Positions 18,294 to 27,355 of a stretch of 64,000 nucleotides of DNA are shown piece after piece (within the stretch, counting starts at the first letter, position 1; the number at the start of each line of letters is the position of its first letter). Source of the DNA: Mumia sp. ZJ1417 (GTDB taxonomy: Bacteria; Actinomycetota; Actinomycetes; Propionibacteriales; Nocardioidaceae); contig NZ_CP059901.1 of NCBI RefSeq assembly GCF_014127285.1, forward strand, positions 3,410,001 through 3,474,000, read 5' to 3'. Made by a program: the position numbers and the translations under genes. The notes beneath the pieces are model-generated. The model was not told where the DNA came from. It worked only from the letters and a program-made list of their open reading frames with translations, and ran no database searches.

Positions 18294-18847
18294 GAGCCGT
18301 CCTCCTCGCCCTGCTCCGAAGCCTCGGACTCCACCGGGATGTTGGCGAAGCTGTCGACGAGCCATTCGTCGCCGTCGCGGACGAGCGCGATGCGCCAGCG
18401 CAGCCGGGGCCGGCCGACCTGCACGTCGGCGGGCTCGGTCGCGACGTCGATCGCCGCGAGCACCTCAGCACTGTCGTCGTCGAGGCTGTCGACGGCGACC
18501 TGCTTGACCGTGCCCTTGGAGACGATGCCCGCCTCCTCGAACTTCGAGAGGAGGTCCTTGGTCGAGGCCTCGAACTGCGTCGCGAGGTCGTCGGTGAGCA
18601 GCGGACGCACGCGCGCGATGTATGGGTCGAGGTCCTTGACGTCGTAGGTGTTCACGCTGGTCGCGAACTTCTCCGCGGCCGCGCGCACGTCCGCCTGCGT
18701 GGCGGTGTCGGCGTACGCCGGGATCTGAGGCCCTCGTACGAGCGCGAGCACGCCGACCGCCACACCGGCCACAGCAACGAGGGCGAGGACGAGAGCGAGC
18801 AGGCGCGTGCGGCTCAGCGCGCGACCGCCGGTCCGAGCAGCATCCAC
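18290..18847 (-). CDS. Mce-associated membrane protein (first)
   Basis: About 185 residues, with an N-terminal membrane helix (residues 12-35) and an extracytoplasmic domain resembling other Mce-associated proteins. The domain ends with a strand pattern containing WRIALVRDGDEWLVDSF. I prefer the GTG at 18847, which has GGAGA 7 bases upstream; a GTG at 18853 is also in frame. Either start lies inside the 3' end of the last mce gene, implying translational coupling. It probably acts with the transporter at the membrane or wall; no enzymatic motif is seen. Confidence 0.8.
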   Translation of the reverse strand: MDAARTGGRALSRTRLLALVLALVAVAGVAVGVLALVRGPQIPAYADTATQADVRAAAEKFATSVNTYDVKDLDPYIARVRPLLTDDLATQFEASTKDLLSKFEEAGIVSKGTVKQVAVDSLDDDSAEVLAAIDVATEPADVQVGRPRLRWRIALVRDGDEWLVDSFANIPVESEASEQGEEDGS

Positions 18848-20085
18848 TTCCACGTCTCCTTCCCGAGATCAGGTGCGTCCGGGATCGTCGCGCCCGTCGC
18901 TGACACCTGCTTCGTCGCCACATCGTACGTTCCGAGCGTGACGCCCCCGTCCGTCCCGGCGTCGGAGGCCGGTGCGACGGTCGAGCCACCGGCGGCCGAG
19001 GCACTCCGTGGCTGCGCCTCGAGGCATCGGCGTGCCCTGTCCCACGTCTCCGGCGTACGGTCGAACGGTGTCCGCTGCTTGGCGCCTGACGCGTATCCCT
19101 TGAGGCACGGCGCGTTGTCGGGCTGCAGCGTCAGGCTGAGTCGCGCCGCGTACTGGCCGGTGCGCGAGTCCTGGGCGATGATCGAGAAAGCGCTCTCGAC
19201 GCCGTACGGGGCGATCACGAGCACGCCGCGCACCCCGTCGAGGTGCGAGACGACCACCTTGTTGAGCGTGATGGCGTGGTCGAGCAGCGAGGCGAAGTCG
19301 TCGGCGTTCTCGGCGATGACGGACCGCAGCGTCGCCGCGGTCGGGGCTCCGACGTCGAGGACCGTGCGCAGGTCGGCGTCGGACGTCCGCATCGCGGTGC
19401 TGAGGTCGCGGAGGTTCGTGGCGAACTCCACGATGTCGTCCTGGGAGTCGACCTGAGTCTCCAGGACCTTGCGCGAGTCACGGATCAGCGCGGCCGTCAC
19501 CTCGTACTTCTGGTCGGCGGTCGTGATGAACGAGCTGGTCGTGTCGATCAGCGTACGAAGATCGCCGGCCGAGCCCTCGAAGGCGTCACCCAGCTCAGTG
19601 ATGACGGTGCTGAGGTCGTCGGCGTCGACCGAGGTGAGGAACGCGTTGACGTCGGTGAGCAGCGTGCGGGTGTCGATCGGCACCTGCGTGCGGTCGCGGG
19701 CGATGACGTCGTCGGCCTCGAGGAACGGGGCGGCGTCGGAGTCCGGCTGGAAGTCGAGATACTGCTCGCCCACGGCCGACTTGTTGGCGACGACGACCTT
19801 CGTGTCGGCCGGGATGTCGGGCGAGGAGTGGTCGATGAGCACCTCGACGTCGACGCCGTCGCGGGTCAGCCACATGTCCTTGACCCGTCCCACGCTGACG
19901 CCCCGGTAGGTGACGTCGGCCCCGGTGAAGATGCCTCCGGACTCGGCCATCTCGACGACCACCGAGTAGCCGCCCCCTCCGAACAGGCGGTCGACGCGGG
20001 CGTACTTCGCCCCGACGAACGAGACACCGACGAGGGTCAGCACGAGGAACATGACCAGCTGGATGCGCATCCGACGGGTGATCAC
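18814..20085 (-). CDS. MCE-family protein, MceF position
   Basis: This is the sixth Mce protein of the operon, at 423 residues. One N-terminal membrane helix is followed by the MCE/MlaD domain (about residues 38-115). The core includes FTGADVTYRGVSVGRV and the VGEQYLDFQP segment. After it comes a long, predominantly helical region that in characterised systems forms the hydrophobic tunnel. Its C-terminal tail is Ser/Thr/Ala-rich. The start overlaps the previous stop as ATGA. It is expected to form a heterohexamer with the other five Mce proteins to move lipids or sterols toward the YrbE permeases. Confidence 0.9.
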   Translation of the reverse strand: MITRRMRIQLVMFLVLTLVGVSFVGAKYARVDRLFGGGGYSVVVEMAESGGIFTGADVTYRGVSVGRVKDMWLTRDGVDVEVLIDHSSPDIPADTKVVVANKSAVGEQYLDFQPDSDAAPFLEADDVIARDRTQVPIDTRTLLTDVNAFLTSVDADDLSTVITELGDAFEGSAGDLRTLIDTTSSFITTADQKYEVTAALIRDSRKVLETQVDSQDDIVEFATNLRDLSTAMRTSDADLRTVLDVGAPTAATLRSVIAENADDFASLLDHAITLNKVVVSHLDGVRGVLVIAPYGVESAFSIIAQDSRTGQYAARLSLTLQPDNAPCLKGYASGAKQRTPFDRTPETWDRARRCLEAQPRSASAAGGSTVAPASDAGTDGGVTLGTYDVATKQVSATGATIPDAPDLGKETWKWMLLGPAVAR

Positions 20086-21188
20086 GGAGTCACCACGCTC
20101 TCTGCCATGACCGCGCCGACACCGTCTCCGCGCAGCGCCTCCTTGAGGGACTTCAGCTCAGCCTCGGACATCAGCCCGATCGTCTTGGTGAAGTCGGTCC
20201 TGAAGTCCAGCGACACGTTGGTGTAGTCCCCCATCTGGTAGGCCGCTGCCTCACCCGGGCCGTCCCCGAGCAGGGAGTCGGGGAAGGGGAACGTCGGGAG
20301 CACCTCGAGCGACGAGATCAGCGCGTCACCGGCGGAGGCGAGGTTGTCGAGCACCGGCTCGAGCGCGTCGAGGTCGGCGGCGACCGCGTCCTTGGCGCGG
20401 ACGATCACGTCGGTGCCGACGCTGCCGAGGTCGGTGAGCGCCTCGAGCATGCGGACGAGGTTGGCGCGCTGAGCGTTCACGGTGCGCAGTGCCTCGGGCA
20501 TATCGTCGAGGGCGCCTTCGATCGCCTTGCGCTGCGACCTCGTCGCCTTCGCGAGCTGGTCGACCTGCTCGATCGCCGTCACGATCTCGGCCCTGGACTC
20601 CTCGGCCGTCCCGACGAACTCGTCGAGGCGCCGCACCAGCGTGCGCATGTTGGCCTCACGGCCCGACATCGCGTTGTTGAGCTCGCGCGCGATGACCTGC
20701 ACCTTGTCGACCGCTCCCCCGTTGAGCACGAGGGAGAGCGCGCCGAGCACCTGCTCGACCTCGGGCGTGTGGCCGGTACGGGCGAGGGGGATCCGGTCGC
20801 CGTCCGACAGCTGCCCGGTCGACCCGGTCGCCGGCGGCGCCAGCGAGACGAACTTCTCGCCGAGGATGCTGGTCTGCCGGATGGACGCCATAGCGTTGTC
20901 GGGCAGCTCCACCGAGTCGTTGACCTCGAGCTCCACCTTGGCCTGCCAGCCGTCGAGCTCCACTCGGGTGACGCGTCCGACGGAGACGTCGTTGACCTTG
21001 ACGGCGCTCTGCGGCACCAGGTCCATCACGTCGTCGAACTCGACGACGACCGTGAACGGGGCGTCGCCGAGGTCGGCACCGCCAGGGAGCGGGAGGTCAC
21101 CGACGTTGCCGCTCCCGCACCCGGTCACGAGCGCGAGACCGGTGAGAGCGGCCGCCGCCGCGGTCCAGCGGTTCCTGGCTCGCGTCAT
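20082..21188 (-). CDS. MCE-family lipoprotein, MceE position
   Basis: This 368-residue protein has a lipoprotein signal ending in LVTGC, as is usual for the fifth protein of Mce operons (LprK-like). The MCE domain spans about residues 45-125, with QSAVKVNDVSVGRV and ILGEKFVSLAPP, followed by the helical extension. The start ATG at 21188 overlaps the upstream stop (ATGA), which rules out the longer reading frame. It should be lipid-anchored outside the membrane and contribute one subunit to the Mce ring. Confidence 0.92.
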   Translation of the reverse strand: MTRARNRWTAAAAALTGLALVTGCGSGNVGDLPLPGGADLGDAPFTVVVEFDDVMDLVPQSAVKVNDVSVGRVTRVELDGWQAKVELEVNDSVELPDNAMASIRQTSILGEKFVSLAPPATGSTGQLSDGDRIPLARTGHTPEVEQVLGALSLVLNGGAVDKVQVIARELNNAMSGREANMRTLVRRLDEFVGTAEESRAEIVTAIEQVDQLAKATRSQRKAIEGALDDMPEALRTVNAQRANLVRMLEALTDLGSVGTDVIVRAKDAVAADLDALEPVLDNLASAGDALISSLEVLPTFPFPDSLLGDGPGEAAAYQMGDYTNVSLDFRTDFTKTIGLMSEAELKSLKEALRGDGVGAVMAESVVTP

Positions 21189-22360
21189 GACGCCACTCCC
21201 ATCAGTGCGGCGAGCCCGTCGGTCGACGCCGTCGAGGAACCCTTGGCCTGCTTCTCCATCCACGAGACGACCTCGCCGAGCGCATAGCAGGCCTCGCGGT
21301 ACTTCGGGTTCTGGTTGGCCGCGAGACCGCAGTACGCCGAGACGTACGCCGCATCGGTGAGCGTACGGAACCGGCCGTCGCGCTTGCCCTTGATGGTGGC
21401 GCGGGTGTCGATGGCTCCCGTCGTGGGGTTGTACGCGGTGGCGAGGTTGGCGAGCGCATGCGGGCCCTTGTCAAGGATCCGCGCGAGGTTCTTGCGCTCC
21501 TTCGCCAGCGACTCCGTCACGTCGGCGAGCCCGTCGACGTTCTTGCGCAGGCTCGTCCGGTTCTCGGCGACATAGCTCTGCACCGAACCCAGGGCACCCG
21601 CGAGCTCGCGCAGCGCGGCCTGAAGGTCGTCGCTCTCTCCGGCGAGCACGTCCGAGACGGCCGCCAGACTGCTGTTGAACGTACGGACGGAGGCGTCGTT
21701 CTGCTCCAGCGCCTCGACGAAGGTCGCGATCTTCTCCATCGACGAGAACAGCTCGTCCTTTGACCCGTCGACGGTCGTCGTCAGCTTCGCGAGGGCGTCG
21801 ATGCTGCGCCTGATCTCGACGCCCTTGCCGTCGAGGTTCTCCGCGCTCGTCGCCAGCAGGTCACCGAGCGCGCCGTTCGCGTTGGCGCCGTCCGGGCCGA
21901 GCGCGGTCGCGACCCGATCGAGGGCCTCGAACGTCTCGTCGAGCTCGGTGGGGGTCGCCGAGCGAGTCTGGTCGAGGTGCGTGCCGTCGGCGAGCTTCGC
22001 GCCACCGGAGTAGGCGGGCGTGAGCTGCACGAAGCGGTCGCCGACCACCGAGGGCGACACGATCACGGCAGACACGTCGGCGGGCACGGCGTACTCGGCG
22101 TCCCAGGAGAGCCGGACACGGACCTTCGTACCGCGCGGGGTGATCGTGTCGACGGTGCCGACGTCGACCCCGAGGATGCGGACCTTCGAGCCTTCGTAGA
22201 GCGACACCGTACGGTCGAAGTCGACGGTCAGCGTGTGCTTCTGCGAGCGCGGGATCAGCACCACGACCAGCGCGGCGACGAGGCCGAGGACGAGGAGGCC
22301 GACCACGACCTCGACCGCGCGGCGCGAGGCCCTCGGGCCACGCTCGACAGTGGCCGTCAC
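21185..22360 (-). CDS. MCE-family protein, MceD position
   Basis: This is a 391-residue Mce subunit. The GTG at 22360 is chosen because it overlaps the preceding stop (GTGA) and has GGAGG upstream. It has one membrane helix near residues 17-40, an MCE domain (about 42-120, containing YEGSKVRILGVDVGTV and VVGDRFVQLTPAY), then a long helical region with heptad-like patterning. Two Cys in the C-terminal part (AAYVSAYCG and REACYALG) may pair. It is part of the lipid-import ring; substrate is unknown. Confidence 0.9.
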   Translation of the reverse strand: MTATVERGPRASRRAVEVVVGLLVLGLVAALVVVLIPRSQKHTLTVDFDRTVSLYEGSKVRILGVDVGTVDTITPRGTKVRVRLSWDAEYAVPADVSAVIVSPSVVGDRFVQLTPAYSGGAKLADGTHLDQTRSATPTELDETFEALDRVATALGPDGANANGALGDLLATSAENLDGKGVEIRRSIDALAKLTTTVDGSKDELFSSMEKIATFVEALEQNDASVRTFNSSLAAVSDVLAGESDDLQAALRELAGALGSVQSYVAENRTSLRKNVDGLADVTESLAKERKNLARILDKGPHALANLATAYNPTTGAIDTRATIKGKRDGRFRTLTDAAYVSAYCGLAANQNPKYREACYALGEVVSWMEKQAKGSSTASTDGLAALMGVAS

Positions 22361-23340
22361 AGTCCCTCCTCCAGTCCGAGGATGCTCAGCAGGTTGTAGA
22401 CGAAGCCCTCGAGCCACGGACCGTTGCCGCTGTTGCTGGCGACCATCGCGTAGTAGGCGGGGAGCTGCTCCATCGCCGCGCTGATGTTCTTCTCGTTGCG
22501 CTGCAGCACCTTGACGACGCCGGCCAGCCGGTCGAGCGCGGGCTTGAGGTCGTCGCGCGTGTCGGCGACGAGCTTCTCGATCTCGTCGGACATGCGGGTG
22601 ACGCCCACGAGGACATCGTGGATCGCTTCGCGCCGGGCCGTGAGCGCGTCGAAGAGCACACCGCCGTCCTCGAACAGGGACACGACCTCGGTGTTGCGGT
22701 CGGCGAGCACGCCGGAGATGCCGTCGATGTTCTTGAGGAGCGTCTTGATCTCCGCGTCGCGGGCCGCGAGGTTCTCGGAGAGCTCGGTGACCCCCTTGAC
22801 CGCCTTCTGGAACTCCTCGGGCGTCTTGGCAGTGACCTCGCCGAAGGTCTTCATCGCGTGCGCGAGCTGGTCGGTGTCGATCTCCTGCGTCGTCTCGCTG
22901 AGCCCGGAGAACGCCTGCACGATGTCGTACGGCGGTGTCGTCCGCGAGGCGGGGATCAGCGCCCCTTCCTCCAGCGTGCCGGACCCAGCGGACTCGAGGC
23001 TGACGTACATCGCCCCGAGCAGGGTCTTGATGCGCACCGACGCGCCCGTCTCCTTGCCGAGGCGCTCGCGCTCGTCCTTCACACGGAAGACGACGCGCAC
23101 CTTGTCGCCCCGGAGCTCGAGGTCGTCGACCTTGCCGACGAGGACGCCGGACATCCGGACGTCGTCGCCCTTCTTGAGCCCGCCGACCTCGGTGAACTCA
23201 GCGGCGTACGTCGGGCCGCTGCCGACCAGCGGCAGCGAGCCGGCCTGGCTGGCCAGGACGAGGACGAGGGCGATGAGCAGCACGCCGACCGCGCCGACGG
23301 CGACGGGGTTGCGCTCGCGGAACGGCTTCATCCTGCGCAT
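22357..23340 (-). CDS. MCE-family protein, MceC position
   Basis: This is a 327-residue Mce subunit, the shortest of the six. I start at the ATG at 23340, which has GGAG 7 bases upstream and overlaps the preceding gene by 13 bases; an in-frame ATG at 23331 is the alternative. An N-terminal membrane helix precedes the MCE domain, with KKGDDVRMSGVLVGKV and LLGAMYVSLESAG, and an alpha-helical tail. It lacks the Pro/Ser-rich C-terminal extension of MceA. Confidence 0.9.
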   Translation of the reverse strand: MRRMKPFRERNPVAVGAVGVLLIALVLVLASQAGSLPLVGSGPTYAAEFTEVGGLKKGDDVRMSGVLVGKVDDLELRGDKVRVVFRVKDERERLGKETGASVRIKTLLGAMYVSLESAGSGTLEEGALIPASRTTPPYDIVQAFSGLSETTQEIDTDQLAHAMKTFGEVTAKTPEEFQKAVKGVTELSENLAARDAEIKTLLKNIDGISGVLADRNTEVVSLFEDGGVLFDALTARREAIHDVLVGVTRMSDEIEKLVADTRDDLKPALDRLAGVVKVLQRNEKNISAAMEQLPAYYAMVASNSGNGPWLEGFVYNLLSILGLEEGL

Positions 23341-24434
23341 CGGCTCACTCCTGACCCTGTGACGGTGACGCGCTTCGTCGTCTTGAACGGTCGGGCCTTC
23401 TCCCACCCGGGCACGCCGCTGAGCGACGGCAGCCTGCCGTCGATGCCGACGTCGCACACATAGAAGTTGAAGAACGAGCCGTACTCCGTCGTACGCCCGA
23501 TCCGGTCGATCTTGATCGGCAGGATCTTGAGGGTGCTGTCGAGCGCCTTGCGTGCCTTCTTGGTGCCGATCGCGTCGGTGAGATCGCGCAGGTGCGCGAT
23601 GTCGGACGTCAGGTCGGGCCGGATCTCGGTGAGCAGACCGGCGGTCTCGGTGCTCAGCGCGGCGATGTCGTCGAGCGACCCGGTGAGCACGCCGCGGTCG
23701 TCCTTGAGACCCGACACGAGCTGCTGCAGCGTCGAGATCGTCGACGACAGCTCGGTGTCGCGCGCGTTGAACGACGTGAGGACCGCGGTGAGGTTGGAGA
23801 TGACCGAGCCGATCAGGTCGTCGCGGTCCGCGAGCGTCTGCGTGAGCGAGGCGGTGTGCCCGAGCAGCGACTCGACCGTGCCGCTCTCCCCCTGGAAGAC
23901 CTGGATCAGCTCGTACGCGAGCTGGTTGGTGTCGTCCGGCGACAGCGCCTGGAAGAGCGGCTTGAACCCCGCGAACAGGACGGTCAGGTCGAGGGCGGGC
24001 TGGGTCCGCGCGAGCGGGATGGTCGAGCCCGGCTGGAGGCGCGCTGACGAACCCTCCGGTCCCTCGGACAACGAGAGGTAGCGCTGCCCGATCATGTTGC
24101 GGTAGCGCAGCGACGCCAGCGTGCTGTGGGTCAGCGTCACCCCCTCGTCGACGGTGAACGTCACCTCGGCGGTGGAGTCGGAGTCGACCCGCACCTCCGA
24201 GACGTTGCCGACCCGGACGCCGGCGATGCGGACGTCGTCACCCTTGACGAGGCTCGTCACGTCAGCGAAGACCGCCTTGTAGGTCTTCGTCGACAGGAAC
24301 GAGACGTTGCCGATGATCACCGCGAGCATCGCCGTGAGGATGCCGGTCACCACCAGGAAGAGGAGCAGTCGCCCGAGCGCGCCCGCCGTACGGCGGTCGA
24401 GCCTGGGGTCGCGCCTGCGTCGACGCTTGGTCAT
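23328..24434 (-). CDS. MCE-family protein, MceB position
   Basis: This is a 368-residue Mce subunit starting at ATG 24434, which overlaps the MceA stop (ATGA). A strongly basic N-terminus (TKRRRRRDPRLDRR) and a membrane helix precede the MCE domain (about residues 50-125, with VKGDDVRIAGVRVGNV and MIGQRYLSLSEG). The C-terminal half is helical and carries FNFYVCDVGIDGRLP, a segment common in MceB proteins. It belongs to the same coupled string of genes and probably the same hexamer. Confidence 0.92.
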   Translation of the reverse strand: MTKRRRRRDPRLDRRTAGALGRLLLFLVVTGILTAMLAVIIGNVSFLSTKTYKAVFADVTSLVKGDDVRIAGVRVGNVSEVRVDSDSTAEVTFTVDEGVTLTHSTLASLRYRNMIGQRYLSLSEGPEGSSARLQPGSTIPLARTQPALDLTVLFAGFKPLFQALSPDDTNQLAYELIQVFQGESGTVESLLGHTASLTQTLADRDDLIGSVISNLTAVLTSFNARDTELSSTISTLQQLVSGLKDDRGVLTGSLDDIAALSTETAGLLTEIRPDLTSDIAHLRDLTDAIGTKKARKALDSTLKILPIKIDRIGRTTEYGSFFNFYVCDVGIDGRLPSLSGVPGWEKARPFKTTKRVTVTGSGVSRCAG

Positions 24435-25747
24435 CCGATCGTCACCTCCGCTCCGCGAAGCACGGGGCCGGCCAGGGCCTGCGCCACCGACGGCACCTCG
24501 TCGGGCTCGACACCGAGGGCCCCGGCCATCAGCGCCTCGATCTGTGCACGCTCGGACGGCGAGCCGGCCGGGGTCGACCCGCTGGGCGCGACCAGCGGCC
24601 GGTCCTTGCCGAGCGGGCCCCCGATGCCGAGCTGGCGCAGAAGCGCGTTGCTCATGCCGGGCGCGGGAGTCGTCGCGTCGTACGACGTCTTGGGGAGGGT
24701 CGCGCAGGTCGGGTCGAGCGCACTGCTGCCCCCGCTGGCCGGCGGGAGGCTCGCGGCATCACCCTTGTCGTACGCCCGCGGCGAGCGCGCCGCGAACTCC
24801 ACCATGACGTGGGCACGGTTGTCCCGGAACGCCGAGTCGATGCGCGGCATGAGCCGGTCGACGCCCTTGAGGACGCAGCCGATCGTCGGCGCGTAGTCGG
24901 CGAGCAGCTCCAGCGTCGGCCGCGACTGCTTGGACAAGGTGATGAAGTCCTCGCCGGTCTTGTCGAAGAACGCGTCCGCAGTCGTCGCGAACGCGGCCGT
25001 CTCGGTGAAGAGCGCCTGCAGCTGGGCCTTGCGGCCGGTCAGCGTGTTGCCGGTGACCACGGCGTTGCGCAGCGTCTCGCCGATCTCCGGCATCACGTCG
25101 GCGTACGTCTGCGCGGTCTCGCCGAGCAGCGTGATGTCCTCGACGATGCGGGGCGCCAGCGGGGTGATCTTCTGGAGGTAGCCCTCGAGCGTCTCGAGGC
25201 TCTCGCCCAGCGCCTCGCCCTGTCCGTCGAGCGCCTCGGACAGCGCCGTGAGGGTGTACGAGAGGTCGACAGGGTTCAGCGCGGTGAGGATCGGGTCGAG
25301 ATCGATGAGGAGGTTCTCGACGTCGGTCGGCAGGTCGGCCTGTGTGAGGACGTCACCGGCCTCGATCGGCGTCCCCGCAGATCCGGCGACCGGCTGCAGG
25401 TCGACGAACTTCTCGCCGAAGAGCGTCTTGGGCACGATCAGGGCTTCCACGTCCGAGGGGATGAGCCTCTGGTAGTCGGGGTCGATCCGCAGGTGGATCG
25501 TCGCGCGGCCCGCGTCGGAGGTGATCTCCTGGACCCGGCCGACGATCACGCCGCGCAGCTTCACGTCGGAGTTGCGGTTGAGCTGGAGACCGGCGCTCTC
25601 GCTGCGGATCGTGACCGGGAGGTCTCCGGAGAACTTCTTGGTGAACACCGCGTAGGTCAGGTAGACCGCGGAGAGCATCAGCACGAGCATCAGCACGCCG
25701 AGCGTGCGGACGGTGCCCGTCTTGTCGAGGGTGGACGTGCGTGCCAT
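24431..25747 (-). CDS. MCE-family protein, MceA position
   Basis: This is the first Mce protein of the operon, at 438 residues. The start ATG at 25747 shares its A with the TGA of the second YrbE gene, which rules out the longer open frame. It has one membrane helix (residues 12-32), an MCE domain (about 38-115, including NRNSDVKLRGVIVGRV and LFGEKFVDLQPV), the helical barrel region, and a Pro/Ser/Gly-rich C-terminal tail of about 90 residues. It is expected to be a subunit of the lipid/sterol importer. Confidence 0.92.
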   Translation of the reverse strand: MARTSTLDKTGTVRTLGVLMLVLMLSAVYLTYAVFTKKFSGDLPVTIRSESAGLQLNRNSDVKLRGVIVGRVQEITSDAGRATIHLRIDPDYQRLIPSDVEALIVPKTLFGEKFVDLQPVAGSAGTPIEAGDVLTQADLPTDVENLLIDLDPILTALNPVDLSYTLTALSEALDGQGEALGESLETLEGYLQKITPLAPRIVEDITLLGETAQTYADVMPEIGETLRNAVVTGNTLTGRKAQLQALFTETAAFATTADAFFDKTGEDFITLSKQSRPTLELLADYAPTIGCVLKGVDRLMPRIDSAFRDNRAHVMVEFAARSPRAYDKGDAASLPPASGGSSALDPTCATLPKTSYDATTPAPGMSNALLRQLGIGGPLGKDRPLVAPSGSTPAGSPSERAQIEALMAGALGVEPDEVPSVAQALAGPVLRGAEVTIG

Positions 25748-26574
25748 CAGCCGGCCAACCTCACCGTCGTCGTCGTGCCCCAGATCGCCATCGACATCAG
25801 CAGGTCGACCACGTTGATCATGACGATCGACGTCCGCACCGCACGGCCGACGGCGACGCCGACGCCGACGGGGCCGCCCGAGGCGAAGTAGCCGTAGTAG
25901 CAGTGGATGAGGATGACGACGACGGCGAAGACCATCACCTTCACGAACGACCACAGCACGTCCTCCGGCGGGAGGAACAGCGTGAAGTAGTGGTCGTACG
26001 TGCCGGTGCTCTGGCCGAAGACCCAGGTGACCGTCAGCCGCGTCGCGAAGTACGAGGCCAGCAGGCCGACGACGTACAGGGGGATGATCGCGGCGAGTCC
26101 GGCGATCACACGGGTCGTCACGAGGTATGGCAGCGACGGGATCGCCATCACCTCGAGGGCGTCGACCTCCTCGGAGATGCGCATCGCGCCCAGCTGCGCG
26201 GTGAAGCCGCAGCCGACCGTCGCCGCGAGGGCGATGCCTGCGACGAGCGGCGCGATCTCGCGGGTGTTGAAGTACGCCGAGAAGAAGCCGGCGAACGCGC
26301 TGGTGTCCAGCTGCTCGAGCGCGGTGAAGCCCTGCAGGCCGACCTCGGTGCCGGTGAAGAACGACATCGCCGTGATCACGCCGACGGTGCCGCCGATGAC
26401 GGCGAGCGCCCCTTGACCGAAGGTCACTTCCGCGAGCAGGCGCAAGACCTCACGCGGATAGTGGACAAGCGTGCGCGGGACCCAGGCCAGGACCCGCAGG
26501 TAGAACGCGAGGTGGCGTCCGAGCGCGTCGATCCCGCCGAGCGGACGGCGAGAGAGCTCCCTCACGTCGGCCAC
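25747..26574 (-). CDS. YrbE/MlaE-family permease B
   Basis: This is the second of two MlaE-type integral membrane permeases, 275 residues with five to six hydrophobic segments. The conserved central loop reads GAMRISEEVDALEVMAIPSLPYLV, which contacts the ABC ATPase. The GTG start at 26574 lies one base after the previous stop. With YrbEA it should form the transmembrane part of the Mce ABC transporter. The short ending TTTVRLAG is typical. Confidence 0.93.
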   Translation of the reverse strand: MADVRELSRRPLGGIDALGRHLAFYLRVLAWVPRTLVHYPREVLRLLAEVTFGQGALAVIGGTVGVITAMSFFTGTEVGLQGFTALEQLDTSAFAGFFSAYFNTREIAPLVAGIALAATVGCGFTAQLGAMRISEEVDALEVMAIPSLPYLVTTRVIAGLAAIIPLYVVGLLASYFATRLTVTWVFGQSTGTYDHYFTLFLPPEDVLWSFVKVMVFAVVVILIHCYYGYFASGGPVGVGVAVGRAVRTSIVMINVVDLLMSMAIWGTTTTVRLAG

Positions 26575-26575
26575 G

Positions 26576-27355
26576 TCACAACGCCTTCGCCGGGACGAGC
26601 TGGATGTAGAGCGCGCTCATCACGAAGTTGGCCAGGAACAGCAGCAGGAAAGTGATGACGACCGACTCGTTGACCGCCTGACCGACGCCGCGCGGACCAC
26701 CGTCGGCGTGCATGCCCTTGTACGAGGCCACGATCGCGGCGATGAAGCCGAACACCAGCGCCTTGGCCATGCCCTGCCAGAGGTCCGGCAGCTGGGCCAG
26801 GGCGGTGAAAGAGGCCAGGTAGGCGCCCGGCGTGCCGCCCTGGAGGATGACGTTGAAGAAGTAGCCGCCGAGCACGCCGACGACGCTGACCAGGCCGTTG
26901 AGGAAGACCGCGACGAGCATGCACGCCAGCACCCGCGGGACGACGAGGCGCTGGATCGGGTCGATGCCCAGCACCATCATGGCGTCGAGCTCCTCGCGGA
27001 TCTTGCGCGCGCCGAGGTCAGCGGCGATCGCCGAGCCGCCGGCCCCGGCGACGAGCAGCGCCGTCGCGATCGGACCCGCCTCACGGACGACCGCGAGCAC
27101 GGCCGCCGAACCCGTGAAGGACTGCGCGCCGAACTGCTGGATCAGGCTGCCCGCCTGCAGGGCGATGACCGCTCCGAACGGGATCGCGACCAGCGCGGTC
27201 GGGATGATCGTCACCGACGCGATGAACCACGCCTGCTGGATGAACTCGCGCAGCTGGAAGGGTCGCCGGAACACGCCCACGACGACGTCCGCGCCGAAGG
27301 CGAACAGCCTGCCGAAGATCGCGAGAGGCGTCGTGAGGACGGTGACCGCACTCAC
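26576..27355 (-). CDS. YrbE/MlaE-family permease A
   Basis: This is the first MlaE-type permease, 259 residues. The GTG at 27355 overlaps the ATPase stop (GTGA), excluding the longer frame. Conserved features are QLREFIQQAWFIAS, AREAGP-like VREAGPIATALLVAGAGG and the coupling-loop segment KIREELDAMMVLGIDPI. It pairs with YrbEB and the MceG-like ATPase to energise lipid uptake. Confidence 0.93.
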   Translation of the reverse strand: MSAVTVLTTPLAIFGRLFAFGADVVVGVFRRPFQLREFIQQAWFIASVTIIPTALVAIPFGAVIALQAGSLIQQFGAQSFTGSAAVLAVVREAGPIATALLVAGAGGSAIAADLGARKIREELDAMMVLGIDPIQRLVVPRVLACMLVAVFLNGLVSVVGVLGGYFFNVILQGGTPGAYLASFTALAQLPDLWQGMAKALVFGFIAAIVASYKGMHADGGPRGVGQAVNESVVITFLLLFLANFVMSALYIQLVPAKAL